Positions 16,795-27,145 of a DNA stretch of 64,000 bases are shown here, one piece after another. Both the position numbers and the translations under genes were made by a program. The DNA lies in assembly GCA_024697645.1 (NCBI GenBank), contig JAILFH010000089.1, positions 25,320-89,319 of the forward strand, given 5' to 3'. The notes below the pieces were generated by a model that was not told where the DNA came from, did no database searches, and saw only the letters and a list, made by a program, of their open reading frames with translations. Positions within the stretch are counted from its first letter, which is position 1, and each line of letters starts with the position of its first letter. The DNA comes from Prevotella sp. (GTDB lineage: Bacteria > Bacteroidota > Bacteroidia > Bacteroidales > Bacteroidaceae).

Positions 16795-17345
16795 GAAGGC
16801 TTCTCAACCGCGCGAAGTTCATTCTCAACTCTTCTCAACACCTCTCAACACCTCTCAACCGCGCGAAGCGCCTTGTTACCTTGTTACCTTGTTACTTTGT
16901 TACTTTGGATATGCCTCTCAACTCCTCTCAACCGCGCGAAGCGCCTTGTTACCTTGTTACCTTGTTACTTTGGATATGCCTCTCAACTCTTCTCAACACA
17001 TCTCAACCGCGCGAAGCGCTTTGTTACCTTGTTACTTTGTTACTTTGGATATGCCTCTCAACTCTTCTCAACTCTTCTCAACCGCGCGAAGCGCTTTGTT
17101 ACCTTGTTACCCTGTTACTTTGGATATGCCTCTCAACTCTTCTCAACACATCTCAACCGCGCGAAGCGCCTTGTTACTTTGTTACCTTGTTACTTTGGAT
17201 ATGCCACTCATAACTACTCATAACCACTCATAACCTAGTAACTTTAAGATTGAAGGTAGACCTCTTTCTCAACCGCGCGAAGCGCTTTCTCAACCTTCTC
17301 AACAAAGGCCGAAGGCTTCTCAACTGCGCGAAGCGCCTTGTTACC
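16795..17345. repeat. Tandem array of about 74 bp units with GCGC-GAA-GCGC mini-hairpins
   Basis: The core CCGCGCGAAGCGC recurs at 16859, 16932, 17007, 17082 and 17157 (period 73-75 bp), with degenerate copies near 16808, 17273 and 17324. Each unit contains TCTCAAC words, the GCGC-GAA-GCGC hairpin, runs of TTGTTAC words and TTTGGATATGCC. All three plus frames stay open through the array because the repeat has no stop codons, which explains three overlapping ORFs in the track. I see no gene here. Confidence 0.9.
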
Positions 17346-17510
17346 TTGTTACTTTGGAAAGCCCCCTTGTCATAGCGAAAAAGAGCATTTTTAAGGCAAT
17401 TTTCACAATCTTGTTCCATAAAATTTGGTAATTTCATGAAAAATACGTAAATTTGTCACACGAATGTAACATTTGCAAAATCATTTACAAATTACATCAA
17501 TTTTTTATTT

Positions 17511-19202
17511 GTGGATACGATTATTAATATCTTTTCGCTTCTAGGTTCTCTTGGCATGTTCCTCTATGGTATGAAGATCATGAGTGAGGGACTTGAGAAG
17601 TTTGCCGGTGATCGACTGAGATCGATTCTGGCTTCTATGACGAAGAACCGGTTGATGGGTGTCCTTACGGGTATTGTCGTAACGACCCTGATTCAGAGTT
17701 CAAGTGCAACAACCGTAATGGTCGTTTCGTTTGTAAACGCCGGCTTGATGAATCTTGTGCAAGCCATTGGCGTAATCATGGGTGCCAACATTGGTACAAC
17801 GACCACGGCGTGGGTCATCTCGGCCGTAGGATTCAAGGTGAACATCGCCGCCTTTGCCGTACCGTTATTGGCATTTGGTGTGCCGCTGATCTTCTCTAAG
17901 CAGTCAAAACGAAAGAGTATTGGTGAGTTCATCTTTGGCTTCTCGTTCCTGTTCATGGGTCTGAGTTTCCTGCAGCAGGCAGCCAACGACATGAACATCG
18001 GCACGATGGTCGCCAATATGCTTGCCCACGTCTCCAGCGACAGTTTCCTGACCATTCTGCTGTTCATTGCAGTGGGTGCACTGGTCACCATGCTCGTGCA
18101 GGCATCAGCTGCCACGATGGCCATCACCTTGATGCTCTTCGACATGAACATTCCCGGATTCGGATTCGAACAGGCTGCAGCCCTTGCAATGGGTCAGAAC
18201 ATCGGTACGACCATCACCGCCTTCATGGCCTCACTCACGGGTAACACGCAGGCCAAGCGAGCCGCCCTGGCCCACATGTTCTTCAACGTGTTCGGTGTCG
18301 TTGTCGTCCTGCCGTTCTTCTATCCTGCTTGCGATGCCGTCAGTTGGTTCGTAACCAATGTGATGGGTGCTGGCGACAATCCGCTGTTCAAGCTCTCCGC
18401 ATTCCACACCGCATTCAATATTGTCAACACCCTGTTGCTCATCTGGTTCGTCAATCAGATTGCTGCACTCGTCTGCAAGATTCTGCCTATGAAGAAGCAG
18501 GACGAGGAGTATCGTCTGAAGTACATTTCTGCTGGTCTGCTCTCCACTTCCGAACTTAGCATTCTGGAAGCCCAGAAGGAGATCAACAGTTTTGCTGAGC
18601 GTTGTCAGAAGATGTTCGGATTCACGAAGGATCTGCTCGACACCGACGACGAGAAGGAGTTTAGCTCCCTCTTTGCGCGTATCCAGAAATACGAGCAGAT
18701 TACCGACCGAATGGAAATCGAAATCGCCGACTACCTGCATAAGGTAAGCGAAGGACGCCTGTCGGATGAGTCGAAGAGTCAGATTCAGATGATGATGCGC
18801 CAGATTGACGAATTGGAAAGTATCGGCGACAGTTGCTACAATCTGGGTCGTACCCTGAACCGCAAGCGCGAAGCTGGCGAGGCACCGTTCACGACGGAAC
18901 AGACCGACCACATACGCACGATGATGTCGCTTGTCGACAAGGCATTCGACGAGATGGTGAAGAAGGTGAAGAGTCCTACCCCACGTCCGAATATCGCGCA
19001 GTCGTATAACATCGAGCACGAGATCAACAACTATCGCAACCAGTTGAAGAATCAGAACGTGCGCGACGTCGAAGCCGGCAAGTACAGTTACCAACTCGGT
19101 ATCTACTACACCGATATGGTTTCAGAGTGCGAGAAGGTTGGCGACTTCATCATGAATGTCGTACAGGCTGGTCAGAGCAAGAGCAACGACTACGAGGATT
19201 AA
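17511..19202 (+). CDS. Na+/phosphate cotransporter with PhoU-like domain
   Basis: A 563-residue inner-membrane transporter. The first half has two copies of the Na/Pi cotransporter repeat with the signature QSSSATTVMVVSFVNAG and, in the second repeat, QASAATMAITLM, plus GANIGTT and GQNIGTT. The C-terminal part (about 345-550) is a helical PhoU-like domain. It should take up phosphate with sodium. The start is GTG at 17511, which gives the family-typical SLLGSLGMFLYGMKIMSEGL beginning; no ATG lies upstream in frame. It stands alone on the plus strand and ends at a strong terminator. Confidence 0.92.
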   Translation: MDTIINIFSLLGSLGMFLYGMKIMSEGLEKFAGDRLRSILASMTKNRLMGVLTGIVVTTLIQSSSATTVMVVSFVNAGLMNLVQAIGVIMGANIGTTTTAWVISAVGFKVNIAAFAVPLLAFGVPLIFSKQSKRKSIGEFIFGFSFLFMGLSFLQQAANDMNIGTMVANMLAHVSSDSFLTILLFIAVGALVTMLVQASAATMAITLMLFDMNIPGFGFEQAAALAMGQNIGTTITAFMASLTGNTQAKRAALAHMFFNVFGVVVVLPFFYPACDAVSWFVTNVMGAGDNPLFKLSAFHTAFNIVNTLLLIWFVNQIAALVCKILPMKKQDEEYRLKYISAGLLSTSELSILEAQKEINSFAERCQKMFGFTKDLLDTDDEKEFSSLFARIQKYEQITDRMEIEIADYLHKVSEGRLSDESKSQIQMMMRQIDELESIGDSCYNLGRTLNRKREAGEAPFTTEQTDHIRTMMSLVDKAFDEMVKKVKSPTPRPNIAQSYNIEHEINNYRNQLKNQNVRDVEAGKYSYQLGIYYTDMVSECEKVGDFIMNVVQAGQSKSNDYED

Positions 19203-19267
19203 TCCATTCTGAATGCTCATAGCATAGCAAATCCCTGGGCACCTGATAGTGCCTCTGCAAAATAAAG

Positions 19268-19325
19268 AAACTCACCTACGAGGACCATTCCATCCGGAAG
19301 AAACCTTGTGGGTGAGTTTTTGCTA
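19268..19325 (+). terminator. Terminator after the Na/Pi cotransporter
   Basis: AAACTCACC pairs with GGTGAGTTT around a long loop and is followed by TTTTTGC. The rest of 19330-19600 contains no recognisable gene. Confidence 0.75.
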
Positions 19326-19606
19326 TTTATGGAAACATTCGATATCTGGATATTGCGACTCTTGAAAGGTCGGGCGAAGCCTATGACCAACATAGGAGAC
19401 GCAAAAGGCAAAGGGCTTAAGCCAAAGGGGAATAAAGAAAAACCCTGCTCTGAATGAAACCTGAAACCTGAATTTTCGTGCAAACCGAACGCAAAGAGAA
19501 CTTGTTTTCATTTGCTGAGGTTCTCACCGATTTTCTTCCCTTTCAACTTAGACTCAATCGGAATTAAAACGTAGGACGATGGTGGTATTTTAAATCTAAA
19601 TATCCA

Positions 19607-19646
19607 TAAAAAAGAGTTTGGGGGTTTAGTCAATAAACCCCCAAAC
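19607..19646 (-). terminator. Terminator after the PD40 lipoprotein gene
   Basis: GTTTGGGGGTTTA pairs perfectly with TAAACCCCCAAAC (13 bp, 5-nt loop); on the minus strand it is followed by TCTTTTTT. It lies about 45 bp after the PD40 gene. Confidence 0.9.
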
Positions 19647-19690
19647 ATACGAACTACCAAGTTGCTAACTCCCGAATCAGAAACGAATTC

Positions 19691-21283
19691 CTATTCTTTA
19701 TATTTCACAGGGGTGGCTTCGCCTTTCAGGATGTCTGCAAACTGATGTGGGGTGATGGTTACAGGTCCGCGCATGAATTCGGGGATGTTGTAACTCCTCA
19801 TGAACTGCCTGTGATAGTCGGGGTCGGCGGTCGGCAGTTCGAAAGGCTTCGTCCCCTTTCCGTTTGCATCGATATGTGCAATGAACGGTCGGGTGAACGT
19901 ACCGTCGTATCTTCTGCTGCTGATGATCACCCACCGGCCGTTGCTCGACCAGGAATGATAACTCTCGGTGTCGGAGGAGTTGATTTCACTCATAGGTCGT
20001 ATCTCGCCGCTCTGGAGGTCAAGTGACCAGATGTCGGCATCGTGATGCCAGATGTGGAAATAGCCGAATTTGCCGGATGTGAAATGCAGGAAGCGCCCAT
20101 CGGGTGAAACTCTTGGCAGCGTGGCACTCTGGTCGTTGGCCGCAGCGTCATAGACCAGTTCCTTAGGACCGAACTGACGGGTGGCAGGGTCGAAACTCTT
20201 CTTGTAGATGTTGTATCTGAATTCCTGATATCTGTTTCTCATCTCCACATTTTTTGAATGTGCTGTATCCTGATACTCAAAGTGGGCACTACAGAAGTAG
20301 AGCGTCTTCCCATCGGGAGCCCAGCAGGGGAATACCTCAAACTCCGTGGTGTCGTTTTCCAGGTTGGTCACCTCATTCTTGTCGATGTCGTAGGCAATGA
20401 TGTCGCTCGCCAGATCATATACCTCAATCTTGTTGAGGTTGTTGATGTGGAAGTTCTGGAAGGTCTTGTCGGTGGCATAGACGATGAAGTTGAGGGTGGG
20501 ATGCCACGCGGGATAGACACCAGCCGCAAGGATGGAGTCGTTCTTCATGTTTATTTTCTTCATGTTCCCGTCCATGACAAGGACAGTGCCACCGCGGAAC
20601 TGACGGGCGTGGAACTGCATGCGCTGGGGATTGTATGCCTGATAGTGGTGACAGTTGATGCACTGGCCGTCTTTCTCGAAACTGTTGAGGATGTTGTCGT
20701 AGATAACGCTTTCGTCGTAGTTCTCGAGGCATCGCTGGTTGATGGTCAGAGCCTCGTAGGAGACGAAGGACGGGGCTATCAGTCGGTAACTGATATAGGG
20801 GTCGATGGAGTCGGCCGACACATAGATGCAGAAAGGCTTGTGGCGTGTCCATTGGTCATCGGTCTGTGTGAAGACGTCCACTTCAATCTTACCTCCCCGT
20901 GCTTTTTCCGTCAGTCGGTGCCATTCCTCTTCCGTAGGCTGCATCTTGTCGGCATAGATTACTTCCTCATCCCCCGCCTTGTAGCGCGCAATCATGCCCA
21001 CGTCAGGATTATCGGGCATGAACGTCAGTGGGGCTATATTTGCCGGTACGGTTACGTTGACATAGTCTGGATAGATCTTAGGCCACTCGCCAGACTGTTT
21101 GTATTCCGTGGGCAACTGAGGCTGGCCGCACGAGGCCAACAGCAGTATGAAAAGTCCCACCCCAACCCTTCCTATGAGGGATAGCAGGGGAACCTTGACG
21201 CTAACGCTAACCTTGAACCTTGAACTTTGTTCCTTGAACTTTGAACCTTGAACCATAAACCTTGAACTTATAACCTTGACCAT
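19691..21283 (-). CDS. PD40/TolB-like beta-propeller lipoprotein with a CxxCH haem motif
   Basis: A 530-residue lipoprotein (FILLLASCGQ). After an N-terminal domain there is GQCINCHHYQ, a CxxCH motif typical of covalent c-type haem attachment, followed by WD40-like PD40 repeats (VYPAWHPTLNFIVYAT, CWAPDGKTLYF, RVSPDGRFLHFTS, SWSSNGRWVIISS). This combination is found in Bacteroidales proteins of unknown role. It pairs with the upstream DUF6057 membrane protein. The start is uncertain: the ATGs at 21283 and 21256 both lie inside microsatellite DNA, so the first 30 or so residues are encoded by repeats. Confidence 0.75.
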   Translation of the reverse strand: MVKVISSRFMVQGSKFKEQSSRFKVSVSVKVPLLSLIGRVGVGLFILLLASCGQPQLPTEYKQSGEWPKIYPDYVNVTVPANIAPLTFMPDNPDVGMIARYKAGDEEVIYADKMQPTEEEWHRLTEKARGGKIEVDVFTQTDDQWTRHKPFCIYVSADSIDPYISYRLIAPSFVSYEALTINQRCLENYDESVIYDNILNSFEKDGQCINCHHYQAYNPQRMQFHARQFRGGTVLVMDGNMKKINMKNDSILAAGVYPAWHPTLNFIVYATDKTFQNFHINNLNKIEVYDLASDIIAYDIDKNEVTNLENDTTEFEVFPCWAPDGKTLYFCSAHFEYQDTAHSKNVEMRNRYQEFRYNIYKKSFDPATRQFGPKELVYDAAANDQSATLPRVSPDGRFLHFTSGKFGYFHIWHHDADIWSLDLQSGEIRPMSEINSSDTESYHSWSSNGRWVIISSRRYDGTFTRPFIAHIDANGKGTKPFELPTADPDYHRQFMRSYNIPEFMRGPVTITPHQFADILKGEATPVKYKE

Positions 21284-21480
21284 TAGACTTTAAACTTTGA
21301 ACTTTGACGCTAACGCTAACGTTAACGTTAACCTTAACCTTAACCTTAACCTTAACCTTGATCTTTGATCCTCGAAACTTGAAACTTGAAACTCGAAACT
21401 TGAAACTCGAAACTTGAAACTCGAAACTTGTTCCTCGAAACTTGTTCCTCGAAACTTGTTCCTTGAACTTTGAACCTTGA
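21195..21480. repeat. Degenerate 6-7 bp microsatellite, including telomere-like TTAACC words
   Basis: A long run of CTTGAAC, CTTGAAA, CTCGAAA and TTGTTCC words, with GCTAAC x2, GTTAAC x2 and CTTAAC x5 at 21308-21358. It separates the DUF6057 and PD40 genes and runs into the coding start of the PD40 gene. Confidence 0.9.
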
Positions 21481-21484
21481 ACTA

Positions 21485-21559
21485 GGGCGAAGCCCGTTGA
21501 ACTGCGACGAATGTCGCCTTGAACAGGCGCTTGCGCCGATTGAACTGGGGCGAAGCCCC
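21485..21559. repeat. Four mini-hairpins about 20 bp apart linked by TTGAAC
   Basis: GGGC-GAA-GCCC (21485), GCGAC-GAAT-GTCGC (21504), GGCGC-TT-GCGCC (21526) and GGGGC-GAA-GCCCC (21547) follow each other directly after the DUF6057 stop codon. The stems differ in sequence but every stem pairs perfectly, and three of the four loops contain GAA. Confidence 0.9.
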
Positions 21560-21560
21560 C

Positions 21561-23435
21561 TCAATATTCTGGGAGGTTTGACATGAGGTAATACTGGTAG
21601 AAATAGGTGTTACCGAAGAGCGGCTCAGTGGCTTCTCGTACGTCTTTGATATCCTTTCCGTCGTATAGGCCCATCGTTTGGTCGAATCGTGAGAATGTCC
21701 CTTTCACACTGGGATCTATCGGATATCTATCGACGTTGGGATCGTTTCCGAGTATGCCAAACAGATAGGCCGCCTCCTGATAATGGATGGGGATGGGCTG
21801 CTGGGGATGCAGTTTCACATAGCGACTGAAGTGATACCAGAACACCTGAGGATTGGCCGACCAAAGCGCGGCGAGCAAGGCCTGTTCCTGGAAATAGGGG
21901 TCATCAACCTCACGAAGGTCGGCAAGATGCAACATGATGCATTTCTCCACATCTCCCTGATCGGAATAGAGTCGGTTCTCGTAATGCATCAGATGGGTGA
22001 TAGGACCCAACTCGGGGTGCTGCGCAATCTTGTCCCTATGGCCCACCAACTGCTCCATATCCTCGGCCCATTTCCTGTGGAAGGTGGTCTTCTTCAGTTG
22101 GCCGATGTATTTGCGGGCAGCATTCCACTCGCCGTTGAGCAGTGTGCAGCGGGTGAGGTTCTTATAGTATTCGGCACGCCAGTCGTATTCCACGCCCATC
22201 TCCGTACAGTAGCGGATGCAGAAATTGGTCATGCCATACTGGCAGTAGATCATCGGACCATTGACCAGCATCATGCGGAAGAGGAAGGGGGCATTGTATT
22301 GCTTGGAACCATTCTTGTAGGAATACATCTCGCTGCCCTGTCGTCCGAGCCGACCCAACGCGAGGTTCTTCATCATGACAATGGCACGTGTGGGCTCATC
22401 GACTTGCTTGGAGGCCTCAGTCAGCACCCCTTCCCAGTCGAGACGGTCAATGCATCGCTCCATCGCCAGTTCGTGGTGGAAGTTCTCGTCCTTGAACCAG
22501 CCCTTGTAGGTGCCAATCACGAGAACGGCGAGCATAGCGGCCTGAATCAGGAGCCAGCGCATGGGCTTGGCCATCTGCTCGTTTCTGTCCGGCTTGTAGG
22601 TCGCAGCGAGAATGACATAGAACAGGGCGAGCAGATAGTAGGGAATGTAGTATTGGTGATACTCTTCCTGAATAAGATAGAGGGGCAATTTCGCCCAATA
22701 GACGTTGGCCTGATTAACCTCGTAATAAAGATACCTGTAGCAAAGTAGCGGTACGGCCACCGCGGCAAGAATGGCCAGCGTGCTATAGACTGCACTCACC
22801 ATCTTCGACTCCAGTCGCCAGCAAAATATGCCCATCAGCAAGGTGGCGGCCAGACCATAGATGCCCGCCAGCGGATAGCCCACTACGGCGGTGAGCACAA
22901 TCAGAACGGCCCTGAGATGATATTTCGACGGCAGACTGCGGAAAGCCCATAGCATAGCGGTCACGAACAAGGCTCCTAAGGTGGCGACGAAGAAATGACC
23001 GCGCAGTTTGAGGATATAGATCCAGTAGCCCATGTCCATGAACGTGAGCAGAAGCAAGACCACAGGCACAAACATCACCAGCGCCCATGTTCCCGGTAGT
23101 CGGAATGCCCGCTTGATCATCCACATCAACAGCAGCCAGCATCCGATGATAATCATTACGCCAAGCCAGGGATAATAGAAGAACTGGGTGAGGAACGTAC
23201 CCAGATAGGTGAGCATGCCTCCGGGCACCAACATCTGCTGCCTGAAGAAGAGGCTCGTGTGCTGAAAGAGATTCATCTCCTGTGCTTTCCATAAGAAATC
23301 GTTCTCGAAGAAAAGCAAGGCGAAAGCAATGATCGCTAACCCTACTGCCCAGACAATGATATTATAGAGGCCAGGTTTGGCAATACCCTGGAAGCGGGGG
23401 AGAGACTTTTTCTGTTTCTTATTCTTATGCTTCAT
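21561..23435 (-). CDS. DUF6057-type multi-spanning membrane protein
   Basis: The first half has about ten hydrophobic segments (for example YNIIVWAVGLAIIAFALLFF, GVMIIIGCWLLLMWMI); the second half (from about 330) is soluble and helical, with TPR-like content (LALGRLGRQGSEMYSY). The pattern matches Bacteroidales DUF6057 proteins, whose function is not known. The track begins at 23726, but that extension overlaps the divergent promoter. I take the ATG at 23435 (624 aa, MKHKNKKQKK), about 50 bp after a good -7 box. It appears to form an operon with the PD40 haem-motif lipoprotein. Confidence 0.75.
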   Translation of the reverse strand: MKHKNKKQKKSLPRFQGIAKPGLYNIIVWAVGLAIIAFALLFFENDFLWKAQEMNLFQHTSLFFRQQMLVPGGMLTYLGTFLTQFFYYPWLGVMIIIGCWLLLMWMIKRAFRLPGTWALVMFVPVVLLLLTFMDMGYWIYILKLRGHFFVATLGALFVTAMLWAFRSLPSKYHLRAVLIVLTAVVGYPLAGIYGLAATLLMGIFCWRLESKMVSAVYSTLAILAAVAVPLLCYRYLYYEVNQANVYWAKLPLYLIQEEYHQYYIPYYLLALFYVILAATYKPDRNEQMAKPMRWLLIQAAMLAVLVIGTYKGWFKDENFHHELAMERCIDRLDWEGVLTEASKQVDEPTRAIVMMKNLALGRLGRQGSEMYSYKNGSKQYNAPFLFRMMLVNGPMIYCQYGMTNFCIRYCTEMGVEYDWRAEYYKNLTRCTLLNGEWNAARKYIGQLKKTTFHRKWAEDMEQLVGHRDKIAQHPELGPITHLMHYENRLYSDQGDVEKCIMLHLADLREVDDPYFQEQALLAALWSANPQVFWYHFSRYVKLHPQQPIPIHYQEAAYLFGILGNDPNVDRYPIDPSVKGTFSRFDQTMGLYDGKDIKDVREATEPLFGNTYFYQYYLMSNLPEY

Positions 23436-23489
23436 GTCCAATCGATTTGACTCTATGAGGTGTAACCTAATCATACATAATAATAGGTG

Positions 23490-23497
23490 CAAAGATA
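23490..23497 (-). promoter_or_regulatory. Promoter -7 box of the DUF6057 gene
   Basis: The minus strand reads TATCTTTG, an exact TAnnTTTG match, about 55 bp upstream of the preferred start at 23435. It rules out the longer ORF as the real start. Confidence 0.6.
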
Positions 23498-23568
23498 AAC
23501 AAAAAAAGTAATAATCGAGCAGAATGAGTGCGGAAAGATGATTTTGAAACAAAAGAAAAAAAAGTTGA

Positions 23569-25575
<2,007 letters not shown>

Positions 25576-25615
25576 TATTCCCGCTTTTGGGAGAGTATTT
25601 ATTTTCTTTTCTGCT

Positions 25616-25645
25616 AGTCCGTCTGACCCTCAGGCGGACTTTTTT
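25616..25645 (+). terminator. Terminator after the CE6-CE1 gene
   Basis: AGTCCGTCTGA pairs with TCAGGCGGACT (11 bp, one G-T, CCC loop) and is followed by TTTTTT. Confidence 0.9.
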
Positions 25646-25733
25646 CTGCTCCGATTCTCTCAGTTTCATCAGATATTTCAGTTGTGCTTGGCGTAATTGA
25701 AACAAATTCAATAAACTATGTAACAAATCAATA

Positions 25734-25764
25734 TTGTTTATTTAGTTTAGATTTCTTATCTTTG
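25734..25764 (+). promoter_or_regulatory. Promoter of the GH8 gene
   Basis: TTG at 25734 and TATCTTTG at 25757-25764 have near-consensus Bacteroidetes spacing. The -7 box lies 30 bp before the ATG at 25795 and inside the longer ORF listed in the track, so that extension is not translated. Confidence 0.65.
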
Positions 25765-25794
25765 CAGAAGAATAAATGGAACTCAATTGAAACA

Positions 25795-27096
25795 ATGAAA
25801 AAATTACTGATTCTTCTTATGTTTGGAGCAGTCTCGCTGTCGGCAAGCGCCTTGACACCTTGGACAAAGGGAGCGTTCGAGACGCGCCAGTATCGGAATC
25901 TTTTTGTGGAGATGGGGTATAAACCCGCCGATGTGGAGGCCAAGTTGCACGAAGTCTTTAATGATGTCTTCCGCGGACCCAACAAAGTTTATTTTGAAGT
26001 GGGCGATTCCATGGGATATGTTTCCGACATCAAGAACCATGATGCCCGCACCGAAGGCATGTCGTACGGAATGATGATTGCCGTACAGTTTGGAGAAAAG
26101 GACATCTTCGACCGACTCTGGAGATGGAGCAAACGCTATATGCAGCACCAGTCAGGACCCCGTGAAGGCTATTTCGCCTGGAGTTGTAAGACTGACGGAA
26201 CGCAGAATGCGCAGGGTGCCGCCAGCGACGGTGAACTCTATTTTATCACGGCGCTCATTTTTGCATCCAACCGCTGGGGAAATGATACGGGCATCAATTA
26301 CAAGGCAGAGGCACAGCGCATTTTGCGTTGCACGATGCCCCGCGAAATAGAATCCGACCCCAATATGCCCGCCTTTGGTCGGCAACAGGGGCCTCGTATG
26401 AGTTATCTCATTGACCCCACCACTCATCTCATCACTTTCACGCCCGATGGATTCGGCAATAGTTTCACCGATCCGTCGTATCACATTCCTGCTTTCTATG
26501 AGGTCTGGGCGCGTTGGGCTGATGACGGAAACGCGCAGTTGTGGAACGACTGTGCTGCCAAGTCGCGTGCCTATTTGCACAAGGCCACTCATCCGCAGAC
26601 AGGACTGAATCCCGACATGAGCAATTTCGACGGTTCGCTCATGAAAGGGTGGGGCGGACGCCGTAATGGCAGTTCCAATTTCCGTTACGATTCTTGGCGT
26701 GTGCCGATGAATATTACGCTTGATTATGAATGGAGTTGCGCTGACTGCGAGTGGCAACAGCAGTATGGCGAGCGCATTCAGAATTTCCTGTATTCCCAGG
26801 GCATCGATACTTTCGTCGATCAGTATCGCATAGACGGTTCACTGCCCGAAGACGACGAGATTCTGCAGGCTGGCGGTTTCAGGAAACTGCGTCATAGTAT
26901 TGGTCTGGTGGCCACTTCGGCTGCTGCTTCGATGATGTGCTCCCACGAGAAGAGCCGCGAATTTGTCGATGCGTTATGGAACGCCCGTCATGAGCCTTTC
27001 GAAGACGGCTATTTCGATGCTTACTATGATGGTCTGCTGCGACTCTTTGCCTTCATGCATCTCAGCGGTAACTATCGCATTATTTTTCCGAACTAA
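25795..27096 (+). CDS. GH8 reducing-end xylose-releasing exo-oligoxylanase
   Basis: A 433-residue secreted enzyme starting MKKLLILLMFGAVSLSASA; the ORF in the track carries 37 extra residues that lie over the promoter. GH8 features: the acid in ARTEGMSYGMM, the base in AASDGELYFITALIF, and YDSWRVPMNITLDYEW. Sequence order and length match the Rex (reducing-end xylose-releasing) branch of GH8 rather than endoglucanases, so it should trim xylose from the reducing end of xylo-oligosaccharides. A signal-peptide-like start suggests a periplasmic site. The 3' end is part of a tandem duplication. Confidence 0.87.
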   Translation: MKKLLILLMFGAVSLSASALTPWTKGAFETRQYRNLFVEMGYKPADVEAKLHEVFNDVFRGPNKVYFEVGDSMGYVSDIKNHDARTEGMSYGMMIAVQFGEKDIFDRLWRWSKRYMQHQSGPREGYFAWSCKTDGTQNAQGAASDGELYFITALIFASNRWGNDTGINYKAEAQRILRCTMPREIESDPNMPAFGRQQGPRMSYLIDPTTHLITFTPDGFGNSFTDPSYHIPAFYEVWARWADDGNAQLWNDCAAKSRAYLHKATHPQTGLNPDMSNFDGSLMKGWGGRRNGSSNFRYDSWRVPMNITLDYEWSCADCEWQQQYGERIQNFLYSQGIDTFVDQYRIDGSLPEDDEILQAGGFRKLRHSIGLVATSAAASMMCSHEKSREFVDALWNARHEPFEDGYFDAYYDGLLRLFAFMHLSGNYRIIFPN

Positions 27097-27135
27097 AATA
27101 AGTAACTATCGCATTTTTTTCAAACTAAAATAAGT
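27070..27135 (+). repeat. Tandem duplication of the GH8 gene 3' end
   Basis: Two copies, 34 and 32 bp, begin AACTATCGCATT and end AACTAAAATAAGT. The first includes the last codons and stop of the GH8 gene; the second lies in the spacer before the next gene. Confidence 0.85.
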
Positions 27136-27145
27136 AATTGTAGAT

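Noticed and set aside
16749-17233. Three overlapping plus-strand ORFs of 114-154 aa
   Set aside because: They are open only because the 73-75 bp repeat lacks stop codons; all three frames are open and each protein is a repeat readout.
20258-21184. Plus-strand ORF of 308 aa over the PD40 gene
   Set aside because: Antisense shadow; valine/glycine-rich with no domain pattern.
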